Source: Bacilli bacterium (GTDB lineage Bacteria > Bacillota_I > Bacilli_A > RF39 > UBA660). From it: DNA of 21,073 bases. The stretch covers positions 1 through 21,073 of the forward strand of contig JAFWRK010000003.1 of the NCBI GenBank assembly GCA_017519965.1. Reading direction: 5' to 3'. The notes beneath the pieces were generated by a model that was not told the origin of the DNA, made no database searches, and was given only the letters and a program-made list of their open reading frames with translations. Of the stretch, positions 1 through 9,327 are shown piece after piece. Both the position numbers and the translations under genes were made by a program. Within the stretch, counting starts at the first letter, position 1, and each line of letters opens with the position of its first letter.

Positions 1-3000
1 TCTGTAGTAAGTAATACTTCTGAAGAAGATTCTCCAGTAACAAATCCATAGTATTTTTGTTTATCCCAAGCATAATTAGATTGAATAACAGCTATATTAT
101 TACCAGATGTTCTATGAATATTATTACCCTCATTAGATACATATGTAGAATAAACAGCTCCATATACCATAGAGTTATTAATAGATGAGTTATCAGTTTT
201 ACCAGCTATACCACCTACATAATCTAATTCAGTTATTAAGTCTACATAACTCCATACATTAGATATATATGCATTATTCCATCCTACTAATCCACCTACG
301 TTAATAGTATTAACTCTAATAGTACCAGTTGCATAAGCATTGTTTAATGTACCTTGATTCATACGACCAGCTATACCACCAACACCTAATGTAGAAATAG
401 CATCAGTAATATTAATATCAACATCTTGAGCATATGAATTCTCTATAAAAGTTAGATTTGCATAACCAACTAAACCTCCAATATAAGAGTTTTCTTGTTC
501 AGCTGGAACAGATGGAACAAATCCTGTAACAGAAGAATTTCTAATAGTAATTGAATCTGCACTACCAACTAATCCACCAATTCTATCTTTACCAAATACT
601 TGTGAATTAGTAATATGTACATTATCAAAAGTAGCATTAGAAGTTGCAGAATAAACAAATCCACCATAAGAAGTATTATTAGTTTTCTTATAATTAACTA
701 CAAATAAATTTTTAATAGTACCAGTAACAGTATTAAACATAGCATTATTACTATTAATAGTAATATTTCTAATTGTATGTCCTCTACCATCAAACTTAGC
801 ATTAAATGTTCCATTTACAACATAATTACTAATAGAAGCATTCTTAAAGTCTATATCTTCAGTTAAACAATAGTTTTGAGAAGGATTAGATACCATTATC
901 TTCCAATCATTTAAATTAGCAATTGGATAATATAAATCAATATCTATAGCACGTTCATTCTTTTCATAAGTTTTTAAATATTCAGCTCCATAAGCAGGCT
1001 TAATATATAAAGTATCAACATAATATCTAGATTTATAACTTTTTGGATTACTTAATCTTACAGTTAACTCAGTCTTTCCGAAAGAATTAACTTGAGAAAT
1101 AATTTCAACAGTATTTATATCAGTAATAGTTACTTTATTAATAGTTTCATTAGATGGATTATTAATATGAAGTTTTACAACAGCATTATCACCATTATTT
1201 TCTATTTCTTCGACAGAAGTAACATCGACTAAATCACCATCTGTAATTTTTGGTAATTCAATCCAGTCTTGTTTAGGCATACAATCATTTAATATTACCT
1301 GTGGATAATATCCTAAAGAAACATAATGATCAACATCGAATCCACCATAAGTATTTAAAACCTGGTTTTGGAAAGTAGTATCATATAAAGCTAATTTAGA
1401 AACTTTATTTGAATAAGTACCACCATAAGTTCTATCAGAAACATAGTATAAATTATCTTTTCTTATTCCACCTACTTTACCAATATTAGGGTCTTGCGTA
1501 ATTAAGTTAGTATTAATGCTATCAGAGTCTTCAACTGAATAAGCATTTCCAAAGTAACCAGCAGAATGATATCCAACTATATTACCTACAACTGTTTCTT
1601 TTTCTCCAGTACCATATCCATTGTTTTTCTCAACAGATATCAAAGAGAATACATTTTCAATACGAGAATTATTAGTAGCTTCACCTACAAGACCACCAAC
1701 ATCCTTACGACTACGTCTATCAATATTTTGATGGTATGCATGAATGTTTTCTCCATAAACATATCCATTTCTTAAAACACCTTGATTAGACCAAACAGCC
1801 ATACCAGATGCTGCAAGTGCAGACATAGAAGCTTCAGAATGAATAACGAAATTAGTAATTCTTCCATAGTTTGCATAACAGAATAATGCAAATACATAGT
1901 TTGGAACATCAGTTGAATCATGTAAAGTCATATATATATTGTCTAAAGTTCCATAATTATAAGTTATTAAACCATAGAACCATTCTCTACTAGATGTATT
2001 ATCTAAATGAACTTCATAAACTACATTTTTAAGAACAGCACTCGATCTAAATTGTTCAAATAATCTAGCATTAGCACTTAAAGCATTTTTAATTAATTTA
2101 TTTCCTTGGAAGTCAATTTCTCCATAAAACCATGAAGAATAGTATGTATTATTTTTAGTAAAATCTAAATCATTTAATACAATATATTTACCATCCGGAT
2201 GCATTGCAAAGAACTCAGTAGTAGTTCTAATTGCTCTAATTTCAGTTTCAGTAGTAAATTCAACTGAATCTATATCATAATATCTATCTCTCATCTTAAC
2301 AGATAAAGCAACTTGATATGTAACATTCTTATCAAATCCATATGTCTTATGAACACCCTCTACTACATTTTCATGCATATCATATCTATGTTCAGTAACA
2401 TATTCTCCTTTACGATAAATACGAATATAATAATCCTTTGTAGATATTTCATCTCTTATATCATTCATATTTATTTCGAATGTACCTTGATATTGATCAT
2501 TTTCAGTATAAGAATTATAAGTAGTAAATACTGAGGCATTATTATAAGAGATACATCCATGATGACCAGAGATGTAAGATGAACCTCCACCTCCACCACC
2601 ATTACCATGATTAGAAGGAAGTCCTCCGTAATATCCTCCACCTCCTCCACCTGTATCAGTAACAGTTGTAGGAGATGCTCCAACACCGAAAGCATAACCA
2701 CTTATTTGTGATGAGAACATATTAGTTTGAATAACACCATTTATATATGGATTTTCTCCAAATAACGTTCCACCTGATCCTCCACGACCATCATCACTAC
2801 CATTTAGAGTTCCTCCACCATTGTCAGAACCTCCACCAGCACCGGCAACCATGATACGTGATTTTAAAGAATCTAAATTATCCCAAGCACCATTTGTAGT
2901 ACGAATATCTGTTGCTCCACCACCAGAACCAGATGCACCAGAAGAACGACCATTAGTTCCTCCACCATTCCATCCTCCAGCTCTAGTATTAGAACCATAA

Positions 3001-6000
3001 ATTCCAGCTCCACCCACATAAACATAGAAAGTAGCACTAGAATCTAAAGTTAACTCTCCTGAAGTATAAGCACCTCTACCAGCACGAGAAGCAATATTTC
3101 TTCTTGATCCAACAGGATTAGAATTATCTCCACCAGATGCTCCCCAACACTCAAATTTATAAATATCAGAAGTTGGAACATTAAATGTTTGTACAGATCC
3201 TGTATAGTTAAAATCAAATACTCTTCCATCACTTAATCTAGTAATTCTAGCATGACCATTAGATGCATTCCCAACCATAGTAGCACCTTTATTATTCCAA
3301 TCAGGCATTTCACTATTACCATCAATCATTTGAGTATTTTGGAATACATATCCAGACGGATGACTAGATAAAGAATTATCAGCTTTTAAATATTCTTCTT
3401 CACCACTATAAATAATTTGAATATCTTTAAAATCAACCATAGTCTTTTTATTCATATTAGCAGTTTCATTAATATTAAATCCAATATAATTAGATGAAGA
3501 ATAAAAAGTAAAACTATAGTCTTTGTAATCATCTTCAATTTCTTCTACTAAATAATTAGTACTATTACCATATCCTAAACTAATATAAACAGGAGCTTTA
3601 TTAGGAGTTGCCCTATTATATCTAGCTTTAAAACTTATTGTAACAATCTTTTGATATGCCTCAGGTAAAAAGTAAGAATAAGTAACATAACCATTCTTAG
3701 CACCAAACATAACAGTATTATTCTTAATATCATATTCCTTATAACCAGTATTACCTTCTTTTCTAATACGATTATAATCTTCTAAGTTAAATAAATTAGT
3801 ACCAGTAATATCTCTTAATAAATCAATTAATTCAATATTTCCACTAATACCATCTTCAGTAACAATCGATTTAGTAAGTAAAGAATAATCTCCAGCATAA
3901 GTAGCATTAGAATAACCAATATTATATTCCTCTGCAAAATAATTAAATGTATAAGTTTCATTAGGATTTAATTTTGTATAACTAAGTTGTACATAATCAG
4001 CATTTAAATCTAAATATTCTTTAGCAACTAAATTACTTCTAGAATCACGTATTTCTAATAATACACGTCCACTTTCTACCGCACCATCTAAGTCAACTGC
4101 CCTAACATCAAAATCTATCATTGAAGAAGTAACAAACTCATTAGCTATTTGAATTTCTGCACTTCTTTTATAAGTTTTAAAATTCTTAAGAGAACATAAA
4201 ACATTTACAGATTCTTGAACAGTACCTTGTTTTACAGTAGAAGTATAATTAACTGTATAAGTAGTAACAGAACTTAAATTATTAATACTAATATCAAAAT
4301 CTTCTCCAGCTTTTATTCTTTCAATTTCACTACCAGAATAAGTTTTAGTATAAACAATATTATCAGCTTCATCAGTAATTGTAACAGTTAATGTATTAAG
4401 TAAATCTAACAATATAGAAGATATATTTAAAGTATCCATCTTTGATGATATTGTAGTAGAATTATCTGTTAAATCTACAGGACTAGCAACTATTCTAAAG
4501 AAACCTAAACTAGATAAAGGAGCAGTAGTAAACTTACCTTCACCCATTACTTGATTCATCATAGTACCTTGCCCATTTTCAATATCATAATTTCCATATA
4601 CTTTGATATTGTAAATAGTATTAGGATTTAAATTCTTTAAAGATACATTATTGTTATCTAATTTAGAATTTAATGATTCTTCTTTAAAGATATTTCCATA
4701 AGCATCTGTTACAACATATCTAAAGTTATTAACATTAACTTCATCTTGATTTTTTAAATTAACATTAAAAGTAACTTCATTTACTGCACTACTAGTAATT
4801 TTAACAGCAGCAGTAGGAGTATTCTTACTAGTTCTAACTTTACCAGTATTATGAGCTATCTTAATCTCATTACTATAAGCATCTAAGAACTTAATAGTAA
4901 AATCTAAATTAGAATTTGATGTTAACTTAGCAGGAGATGTATAAGTAACACTCTTACCATTAATCATTTCATTAAGCAAAGATGTAGGTATACTAAATTG
5001 TTCTTTACCTACAATTATTATTGCTTTATTAATACCTTTAATAGTTTCACTAGCAAGTGATGATGTTATTTGTAAATCCTTAAGTTCTATTTTATTTGGA
5101 TAAACTTCACCATTACTAAATTGTAGTTCTATAGGTTCTAGATTATCTACTCCTAAAGTAGTAACTTCCTGTTCAAAGAAAGTAATCTCCATTTTCTTAC
5201 TATTTTCATTATAGTATTTATAATTACCTACTATCTTAAATTTAGTATTAGGAACTAATCCTATTACTTCGATATTTCCACCACTTATAAATGTTTTTCT
5301 TAAGAAAACCTTATCATTTACAAAGAATTGAAAATTAACTCCACCGACTATAACATGAGAAGGATCTGAAATAGAAAGTCTAGCTTTAGCAGAATAAACA
5401 TTAGCAGTAAAATCAGTAGAACTAACTTTAGGTGCAACATATTTTGCTGGAACCTCAGAAGCATTATTATTTTTATCATCTTTCTCGATAATATATTCTT
5501 CTTCTTTTACTTCCTCTGTAGGTTTTTCTTCTTCTACAGGTTCCTCTTCTTCTCTTTCATATTTACCAATATAAGATAAGAAATCTTCATAAGTATATTT
5601 TTTATCATTAATTGTAATTATATTATCTAAACTAATTCCATCTACAATCTTATAAACAAGTTTTCCGTCCTTATCATAAAAATAATAGTTGAAGAAATCT
5701 TCTTGAAAATTAACTATACTATTAATCGGTATTTCATATTTACCACTACTAATTTCAGTATCTACTTTAGTTAGATTAACATAAGTACCATTAGACAAAC
5801 GTAAGAATATATAATCTTCATAATCAGCTTGTTCATAATCACCAAAGTTATATAGTTTTCCACCTGTTAAAGTAAAATTTTCATATGTATCAAAATAATC
5901 AAATTTATTATTAATTAAAGTAGATTTAGAATCTAAATTAACAATACCTAAACCATTATTAATATAAAGTGGATAAACCGTATTAACTTCTTTCTTTTTA

Positions 6001-6248
6001 TCTTCTCCTACATAAGTTTTATTCATATTTATAATAAACTTATCAGTAGAATTTAATTCTTCCAATAAAACATTACTAGTTTTAGCAACTTTATTTTGAT
6101 TTAATAAAACACTATCAATTTCTTTTCCAGATACAAAATAACCATCTCTAGTAATTAATGTTGATTCATTAAAACGAGTAAGAAAAAACATAGTAAAACT
6201 GAAAATAACTAATAAGAATATTGCTATTTCTAAATAACGTTTTTTCAT
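1..6248 (-). CDS. Giant surface protein with Gly-rich domain and GLUG beta-helix repeats (3' end outside window)
   Basis: One uninterrupted frame of 2082 codons runs from an ATG at 6248 off the left edge, so the C-terminus and any wall anchor are not visible. A GAGGG ribosome site lies just upstream. Seen in order: positive N-terminus plus a membrane or signal segment (residues 6-24); a unique region (25-224); a Glu/Pro/Lys-rich linker (about 225-265); several beta-sandwich, Fn3-like stretches (about 270-800); a possible jelly-roll domain (about 800-955); a glycine-rich domain (about 1005-1242) with the motif GGGATDIRT; another Fn3-like module (to about 1345); a beta-helix-like part with GLUG motifs such as VGGLVG (about 1345-1640); an Ig-like spacer (about 1650-1800); and more GLUG repeats to the edge. 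Gly-rich and GLUG modules are known from extracellular adhesin-like proteins. The adhesin or surface role is inferred; ligand and exact anchoring are unknown. Confidence 0.85.
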   Translation of the reverse strand, partial: MKKRYLEIAIFLLVIFSFTMFFLTRFNESTLITRDGYFVSGKEIDSVLLNQNKVAKTSNVLLEELNSTDKFIINMNKTYVGEDKKKEVNTVYPLYINNGLGIVNLDSKSTLINNKFDYFDTYENFTLTGGKLYNFGDYEQADYEDYIFLRLSNGTYVNLTKVDTEISSGKYEIPINSIVNFQEDFFNYYFYDKDGKLVYKIVDGISLDNIITINDKKYTYEDFLSYIGKYEREEEEPVEEEKPTEEVKEEEYIIEKDDKNNNASEVPAKYVAPKVSSTDFTANVYSAKARLSISDPSHVIVGGVNFQFFVNDKVFLRKTFISGGNIEVIGLVPNTKFKIVGNYKYYNENSKKMEITFFEQEVTTLGVDNLEPIELQFSNGEVYPNKIELKDLQITSSLASETIKGINKAIIIVGKEQFSIPTSLLNEMINGKSVTYTSPAKLTSNSNLDFTIKFLDAYSNEIKIAHNTGKVRTSKNTPTAAVKITSSAVNEVTFNVNLKNQDEVNVNNFRYVVTDAYGNIFKEESLNSKLDNNNVSLKNLNPNTIYNIKVYGNYDIENGQGTMMNQVMGEGKFTTAPLSSLGFFRIVASPVDLTDNSTTISSKMDTLNISSILLDLLNTLTVTITDEADNIVYTKTYSGSEIERIKAGEDFDISINNLSSVTTYTVNYTSTVKQGTVQESVNVLCSLKNFKTYKRSAEIQIANEFVTSSMIDFDVRAVDLDGAVESGRVLLEIRDSRSNLVAKEYLDLNADYVQLSYTKLNPNETYTFNYFAEEYNIGYSNATYAGDYSLLTKSIVTEDGISGNIELIDLLRDITGTNLFNLEDYNRIRKEGNTGYKEYDIKNNTVMFGAKNGYVTYSYFLPEAYQKIVTISFKARYNRATPNKAPVYISLGYGNSTNYLVEEIEDDYKDYSFTFYSSSNYIGFNINETANMNKKTMVDFKDIQIIYSGEEEYLKADNSLSSHPSGYVFQNTQMIDGNSEMPDWNNKGATMVGNASNGHARITRLSDGRVFDFNYTGSVQTFNVPTSDIYKFECWGASGGDNSNPVGSRRNIASRAGRGAYTSGELTLDSSATFYVYVGGAGIYGSNTRAGGWNGGGTNGRSSGASGSGGGATDIRTTNGAWDNLDSLKSRIMVAGAGGGSDNGGGTLNGSDDGRGGSGGTLFGENPYINGVIQTNMFSSQISGYAFGVGASPTTVTDTGGGGGGYYGGLPSNHGNGGGGGGSSYISGHHGCISYNNASVFTTYNSYTENDQYQGTFEINMNDIRDEISTKDYYIRIYRKGEYVTEHRYDMHENVVEGVHKTYGFDKNVTYQVALSVKMRDRYYDIDSVEFTTETEIRAIRTTTEFFAMHPDGKYIVLNDLDFTKNNTYYSSWFYGEIDFQGNKLIKNALSANARLFEQFRSSAVLKNVVYEVHLDNTSSREWFYGLITYNYGTLDNIYMTLHDSTDVPNYVFALFCYANYGRITNFVIHSEASMSALAASGMAVWSNQGVLRNGYVYGENIHAYHQNIDRRSRKDVGGLVGEATNNSRIENVFSLISVEKNNGYGTGEKETVVGNIVGYHSAGYFGNAYSVEDSDSINTNLITQDPNIGKVGGIRKDNLYYVSDRTYGGTYSNKVSKLALYDTTFQNQVLNTYGGFDVDHYVSLGYYPQVILNDCMPKQDWIELPKITDGDLVDVTSVEEIENNGDNAVVKLHINNPSNETINKVTITDINTVEIISQVNSFGKTELTVRLSNPKSYKSRYYVDTLYIKPAYGAEYLKTYEKNERAIDIDLYYPIANLNDWKIMVSNPSQNYCLTEDIDFKNASISNYVVNGTFNAKFDGRGHTIRNITINSNNAMFNTVTGTIKNLFVVNYKKTNNTSYGGFVYSATSNATFDNVHITNSQVFGKDRIGGLVGSADSITIRNSSVTGFVPSVPAEQENSYIGGLVGYANLTFIENSYAQDVDINITDAISTLGVGGIAGRMNQGTLNNAYATGTIRVNTINVGGLVGWNNAYISNVWSYVDLITELDYVGGIAGKTDNSSINNSMVYGAVYSTYVSNEGNNIHRTSGNNIAVIQSNYAWDKQKYYGFVTGESSSEVLLTT
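165..600 (-). repeat. Five GLUG-type protein repeats inside the giant surface protein
   Basis: Within the minus-strand frame, GG pairs fall at 573-578, 474-479, 375-380, 291-296 and 210-215, in motifs IGGLVG, IGGLVG, VGGIAG, VGGLVG and VGGIAG. Each is followed by a short strand ending in N-S/A-Y-like residues. Spacing is 33, 33, 28 and 27 residues. This matches the GLUG motif family, which builds right-handed beta-helices. A further copy (VGGLVG) lies at about 1690. The repeats diverge at DNA level, so they are protein repeats rather than recent DNA duplications. Confidence 0.75.
2525..3220 (-). other. Glycine-rich domain coding region of the giant surface protein
   Basis: This stretch encodes a domain opening with FDFNYTGSVQTF, then CWGASGG, then runs of Gly with GGGATDIRT, AGAGGGSD, and two clusters of five to six Gly. 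The pattern matches the glycine-rich domain found in Bacillota surface proteins and related to the ALK/LTK glycine-rich region. The glycine codons are mostly GGT and GGA, which appear on the plus strand as acc/tcc runs. Two Cys (near 3150 and 2560) bracket the domain and could pair; that pairing is inferred. Confidence 0.7.
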
Positions 6249-6271
6249 ACCCTCACATCCTTTTAGTATCT

Positions 6272-6295
6272 ATTATCACATATAATATAATTATA
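6272..6295 (-). promoter_or_regulatory. Candidate -10 elements for the giant surface protein gene
   Basis: Two candidate -10 boxes precede the ATG at 6248: a perfect TATAAT at 6290-6295 and a TGTGATAAT extended -10 at 6272-6280. Neither has a convincing -35. The region lies directly after the terminator of the upstream gene, so independent transcription is expected, but which box is used cannot be decided here. Confidence 0.35.
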
Positions 6296-6327
6296 CTAAA
6301 AATATCTATATTTTAAAATATATAATA

Positions 6328-6355
6328 ATAAAAAAAATGAGAAAAATCTCATTTT
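6328..6355 (-). terminator. Intrinsic terminator of the unknown acidic protein gene
   Basis: A 9-bp stem (6347-6355 with 6334-6342), loop of four, is followed on the minus strand by a T-rich run. The first arm includes the last two bases of the TAA stop codon at 6354-6356. The stem contains only two G:C pairs, so strength is uncertain. Confidence 0.6.
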
Positions 6356-6980
6356 AAATATAGCTCTCATCTAAAGATAATATTTCAATATCATCTCTTT
6401 TAATAAACTTCTTAAAATTAACATTAAATACTTTATTATGTGAAATATTATTTCTATTATCTAAATCATTATATTTATTAATGGTAGCTAAACAATTACT
6501 ATTCTTTTTAATTTTATATAATTTATAAGACTCTGTACTAACAAAAGAATCATAATATTTTTGTTTATTAATTTTTTTAGAACCAATAAACTTTTCAACA
6601 GTATATTGTTCTATTTTTGCAGGTCTATTACTACACTTCTTTATCATCTTCATTTTCTTATCTAATTTAGATTCTAAAATATCACTAAAAGTAAATCTAT
6701 CTTCAGTAAAAAACTTTGCAGTACTATCCCATAATTCACCAATCATAGGTTTAATAATATCTTCTTTTTTATCTAATAAATTATCAAAATCTAAAGAATC
6801 ATCCTCTTCATTAGAAAATTCAAAATCATCTATTTCTTCCTCAGTATCTATAACTACTGGAGGATAAAATCTATATTCATCTCCAACTATTTTCATAATC
6901 CAATTAAAGTATTTTTTATTACTATGAATCTTAGCTAGTTTATTAATATCAGTTGTAGAAATATAATCAATCTTAATCAT
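6354..6980 (-). CDS. Hypothetical acidic protein, 208 aa
   Basis: I do not recognise this protein. It has no signal peptide or membrane segment. An Asp/Glu-rich stretch (about residues 45-75) splits two more basic parts, and the C-terminal half is rich in Lys, Asn and Tyr. I chose the ATG at 6980 because an AGGTG ribosome site sits six bases before it; the in-frame GTG at 6989 overlaps that ribosome site and is unlikely to be used. The gene has its own extended -10 promoter after the serS terminator and its own terminator, so it looks monocistronic. Base composition resembles its neighbours. A cytoplasmic role is all that can be inferred; it may be a lineage-specific orphan. Confidence 0.7.
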   Translation of the reverse strand: MIKIDYISTTDINKLAKIHSNKKYFNWIMKIVGDEYRFYPPVVIDTEEEIDDFEFSNEEDDSLDFDNLLDKKEDIIKPMIGELWDSTAKFFTEDRFTFSDILESKLDKKMKMIKKCSNRPAKIEQYTVEKFIGSKKINKQKYYDSFVSTESYKLYKIKKNSNCLATINKYNDLDNRNNISHNKVFNVNFKKFIKRDDIEILSLDESYI

Positions 6981-7002
6981 AATAATCACCTACAATAAAA
7001 CA

Positions 7003-7011
7003 ATTATATCA
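7003..7011 (-). promoter_or_regulatory. Extended -10 promoter of the 208-aa protein gene
   Basis: The minus strand reads TGATATAAT, a perfect -10 with the upstream TG of extended -10 promoters. The -35 position has only TTCTTT. The box lies between the serS terminator and the gene, about 20 bases before the ATG. The same GTGATATAATT string occurs before the SGNH-like gene at 13213. Confidence 0.55.
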
Positions 7012-7019
7012 CTATACTA

Positions 7020-7047
7020 AATAAAAAAGAAGAGATAATCTCTTCTT
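7020..7047 (-). terminator. Intrinsic terminator of the dipeptidase-serS operon
   Basis: A 9-bp perfect stem AAGAAGAGA/TCTCTTCTT (7039-7047 with 7027-7035), loop of three, is followed on the minus strand by five T and a T-rich tail. The first arm overlaps the TAA stop codon of serS at 7046-7048. Confidence 0.75.
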
Positions 7048-8332
7048 ATTTTATTGGTTCAATAACTGTTTTACCACCCATATATGGTTGTAATACTTTA
7101 GGTATTTTAACACTACCATCTTCTTGATAGTTATTTTCTAACACTGCGATTAATCCTCTAGGAGTAGCAACAACAGTATTATTTAATGTATGTAAGTAAT
7201 ATGTTCCATTTTCTCCTTTAGTTCTAATTCCTAAACGTCTAGCTTGAGCATCTCCTAAAGTAGAACAACTTCCAACTTCAAAGAATTTTTGTTGTCTTGG
7301 ACTCCATGCTTCAACATCACATGATTTAACTTTTAAGTCAGCTAAATCTCCACTACAACATTCAAGTTGTCTAACTGGAACATCCCAACTTCTAAATAAA
7401 TCAACAGTTAACTTCCACATTTTTTCATACCAGTCCATTGAATCTTCTGGTTCACAGATTACTATCATTTCTTGTTTTTCGAATTGGTGAACTCTATATA
7501 ATCCTCTTTCTTCTAGACCATGAGATCCACCCTCTTTTCTAAAACATGGAGAATAACTTGTCATATTAATTGGTAAATCTTCTTTCTTAATAATTTGATC
7601 TTTAAATTTTCCAATCATACTATGTTCAGAAGTTCCGATTAAGTATAAATCTTCACCTTCTATTTTATACATCATAGCTTCCATTTCAGGGAAACTCATA
7701 ACACCAGTTACTACATCACTGTGAATCATAAATGGTGGAATTGCATAAGTAAATCCATTATCAATCATATAGTCTCTTGCATAAGTAAGCATAGCTTCAT
7801 GAAGTCTAGCAATATCACCAATTAAATAGTAAAATCCTTCACCACTAGTTCTACCAGCACTATCTTTATCTAATCCATTAAATCTAGCAATTATATCTGC
7901 ATGATGTGGAACTTCATATTTAGGTACTACAGCTTCTCCAAATCTTTGAACTTCAACATTCTTAGTATCATCTTCTCCAATAGGAACTGATGGATCCATT
8001 ATTTGTGGAATAACCATCATTATTTCTTTAATACGTGCATTTAATTTAACTTGTTCTTCTTCTAAAGCCTTAATCTCATCACCCATATTAGCAATTTCAG
8101 TTTTAATAGCTTCTGCTTCTTCTTTTTTTCCTTGAGCCATTAATTTTCCAATTTCACTACTTTTTCTATTCTTTTCAGCTTTTAAATTATCAGCTTTAAC
8201 TTGTACATCACGTACTTTAACATCAAGTTCTTTAACTTCATCTACTAAAGGTAATTTTTCATCTTGAAATTTCTTTTTAATATTTTCTTTTACTAATTCT
8301 TCATTTTCTCTTATTAATTTAATATCAATCAT
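7046..8332 (-). CDS. serS: Serine--tRNA ligase
   Basis: Charges tRNA-Ser with serine in the cytoplasm. At 428 residues it has the family's usual length. Seen: an N-terminal coiled-coil arm (about 10-105) that in the family contacts the long variable arm of tRNA-Ser; TSEH (234-237); motif 2 with FRKEGGSHG (264-272) and RVHQFEK (280-286); and class II motif 3 around 386-402 with R392 and LEN. Motif 3 reads LNNTVVATPRGL rather than the LNGSG-type string common in Bacilli, so this is a less usual subtype; ligation of serine is still the clear call. The ATG overlaps the upstream dipeptidase stop by four bases (ATGA), with a GAGG ribosome site inside the dipeptidase gene. Expression is probably controlled by the T-box leader at 9328-9526. 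Confidence 0.95.
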   Translation of the reverse strand: MIDIKLIRENEELVKENIKKKFQDEKLPLVDEVKELDVKVRDVQVKADNLKAEKNRKSSEIGKLMAQGKKEEAEAIKTEIANMGDEIKALEEEQVKLNARIKEIMMVIPQIMDPSVPIGEDDTKNVEVQRFGEAVVPKYEVPHHADIIARFNGLDKDSAGRTSGEGFYYLIGDIARLHEAMLTYARDYMIDNGFTYAIPPFMIHSDVVTGVMSFPEMEAMMYKIEGEDLYLIGTSEHSMIGKFKDQIIKKEDLPINMTSYSPCFRKEGGSHGLEERGLYRVHQFEKQEMIVICEPEDSMDWYEKMWKLTVDLFRSWDVPVRQLECCSGDLADLKVKSCDVEAWSPRQQKFFEVGSCSTLGDAQARRLGIRTKGENGTYYLHTLNNTVVATPRGLIAVLENNYQEDGSVKIPKVLQPYMGGKTVIEPIK

Positions 8333-9306
8333 TTTATATTTCCTCTTTTCTTTTCTCTATTATTTTTTAATTTATTATATATTTTATTAGCATTACCACT
8401 AATTATTTTATCAGTAATATCAATTCCGAATCTATTTATTAAATCTCTACTAAGATCATTATTAATATTAGGATAATCATATATCTTTCTAGTACCATAC
8501 TCTGGATCAGCATCTTTACAAAAGTCCATATCATCAGTTGCAACCATTATATTATTAAATCCTATTATCTTGGAAGCATACTCAATATGAGAAAGATAAT
8601 ACTCTTTTACTAACTTATCATCATCTTCTAAAGATTTATCTATTACAAAACTTCTATTAGAAAATAATCCTAACATTCCATCAATACTTTTTAATCTTTC
8701 TATTTGTTCATCATCTAAATTTCTATCTCTATCACATAATGATCTAACATTAGAATGAGATGCATAAGCAACTACATCAATACCACTCGATCGTTTCTCC
8801 TCTATTAGATCAACTAAATCATTAAATGTATTTTTATTAGCATGAGATAAATCAATACCCATTCCTAAATCAATTGCTTTATTTATTAATTCTCTTCCTA
8901 ATTGAGTTAACCCTTTATCACTTCTATTTCCCGATGCATACTTACTTTCGGTATTCCAACAAATAATTAATGAATCAAGTCCAGCATCATATAGTTTTTC
9001 TAACTCATTAGTATCTTTAATATAATCTGCTCCTTCAATACTATAAAGCATTTTAGTATCAGGTAAATAAGTATCTAATACTTCTTTAGCTTTAATAAAC
9101 ATATCAAGAACAGATACATCATCTTGATAATAATTAGGACATATCTCATCTTTCATTTCATCTTTACTCATAAAATAAAGATTAGCAATTACTGAAGTAA
9201 CATTATTATCATTAAAATACTTAGATATTTTATCTAAATAACTATAATCACCAGTAAGATAAGCTTTATATGCAATTGTCAATAAGTCATAATGAGTATC
9301 AAACAT
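8329..9306 (-). CDS. Membrane dipeptidase family (peptidase M19) zinc hydrolase
   Basis: Predicted to cleave dipeptides using a two-metal site in a TIM-barrel amidohydrolase fold. Family residues seen, numbered from the ATG at 9306: HxD (H5, D7), SIEGAD (E91), GLTQLGREL, IDLSH (H155), ASHSN (H184) and ATDDMDF (D258 as the likely catalytic Asp, where many relatives have GSDFDG). It is 325 residues, with no signal peptide, so the protein is likely cytoplasmic. The ATG at 9306 follows a strong GAGGGGAGG site; a longer frame back to 9372 would translate the T-box terminator and is rejected. The stop overlaps the serS start, so the two are translationally coupled. Co-regulation with serS suggests a role in freeing serine or other amino acids from peptides; this is inference and the substrate is unknown. 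Confidence 0.88.
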   Translation of the reverse strand: MFDTHYDLLTIAYKAYLTGDYSYLDKISKYFNDNNVTSVIANLYFMSKDEMKDEICPNYYQDDVSVLDMFIKAKEVLDTYLPDTKMLYSIEGADYIKDTNELEKLYDAGLDSLIICWNTESKYASGNRSDKGLTQLGRELINKAIDLGMGIDLSHANKNTFNDLVDLIEEKRSSGIDVVAYASHSNVRSLCDRDRNLDDEQIERLKSIDGMLGLFSNRSFVIDKSLEDDDKLVKEYYLSHIEYASKIIGFNNIMVATDDMDFCKDADPEYGTRKIYDYPNINNDLSRDLINRFGIDITDKIISGNANKIYNKLKNNREKKRGNIK

Positions 9307-9327
9307 ATAACTACCTCCCCTCAAAAA

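Noticed and set aside
165..600. CRISPR-like or DNA-level tandem array suggested by evenly spaced acc/tcc pairs
   Set aside because: The spacing reflects GG codons of GLUG protein repeats; intervening DNA is not repeated.
1566..3232. Small open frames on both strands within the giant surface gene (for example 1566-1775 and 2313-2534 plus, 2471-2701 and 3050-3232 minus)
   Set aside because: They are shadows of a continuous coding frame, with translations typical of out-of-frame Gly or Ile/Asn codons and no ribosome sites that make sense in context.
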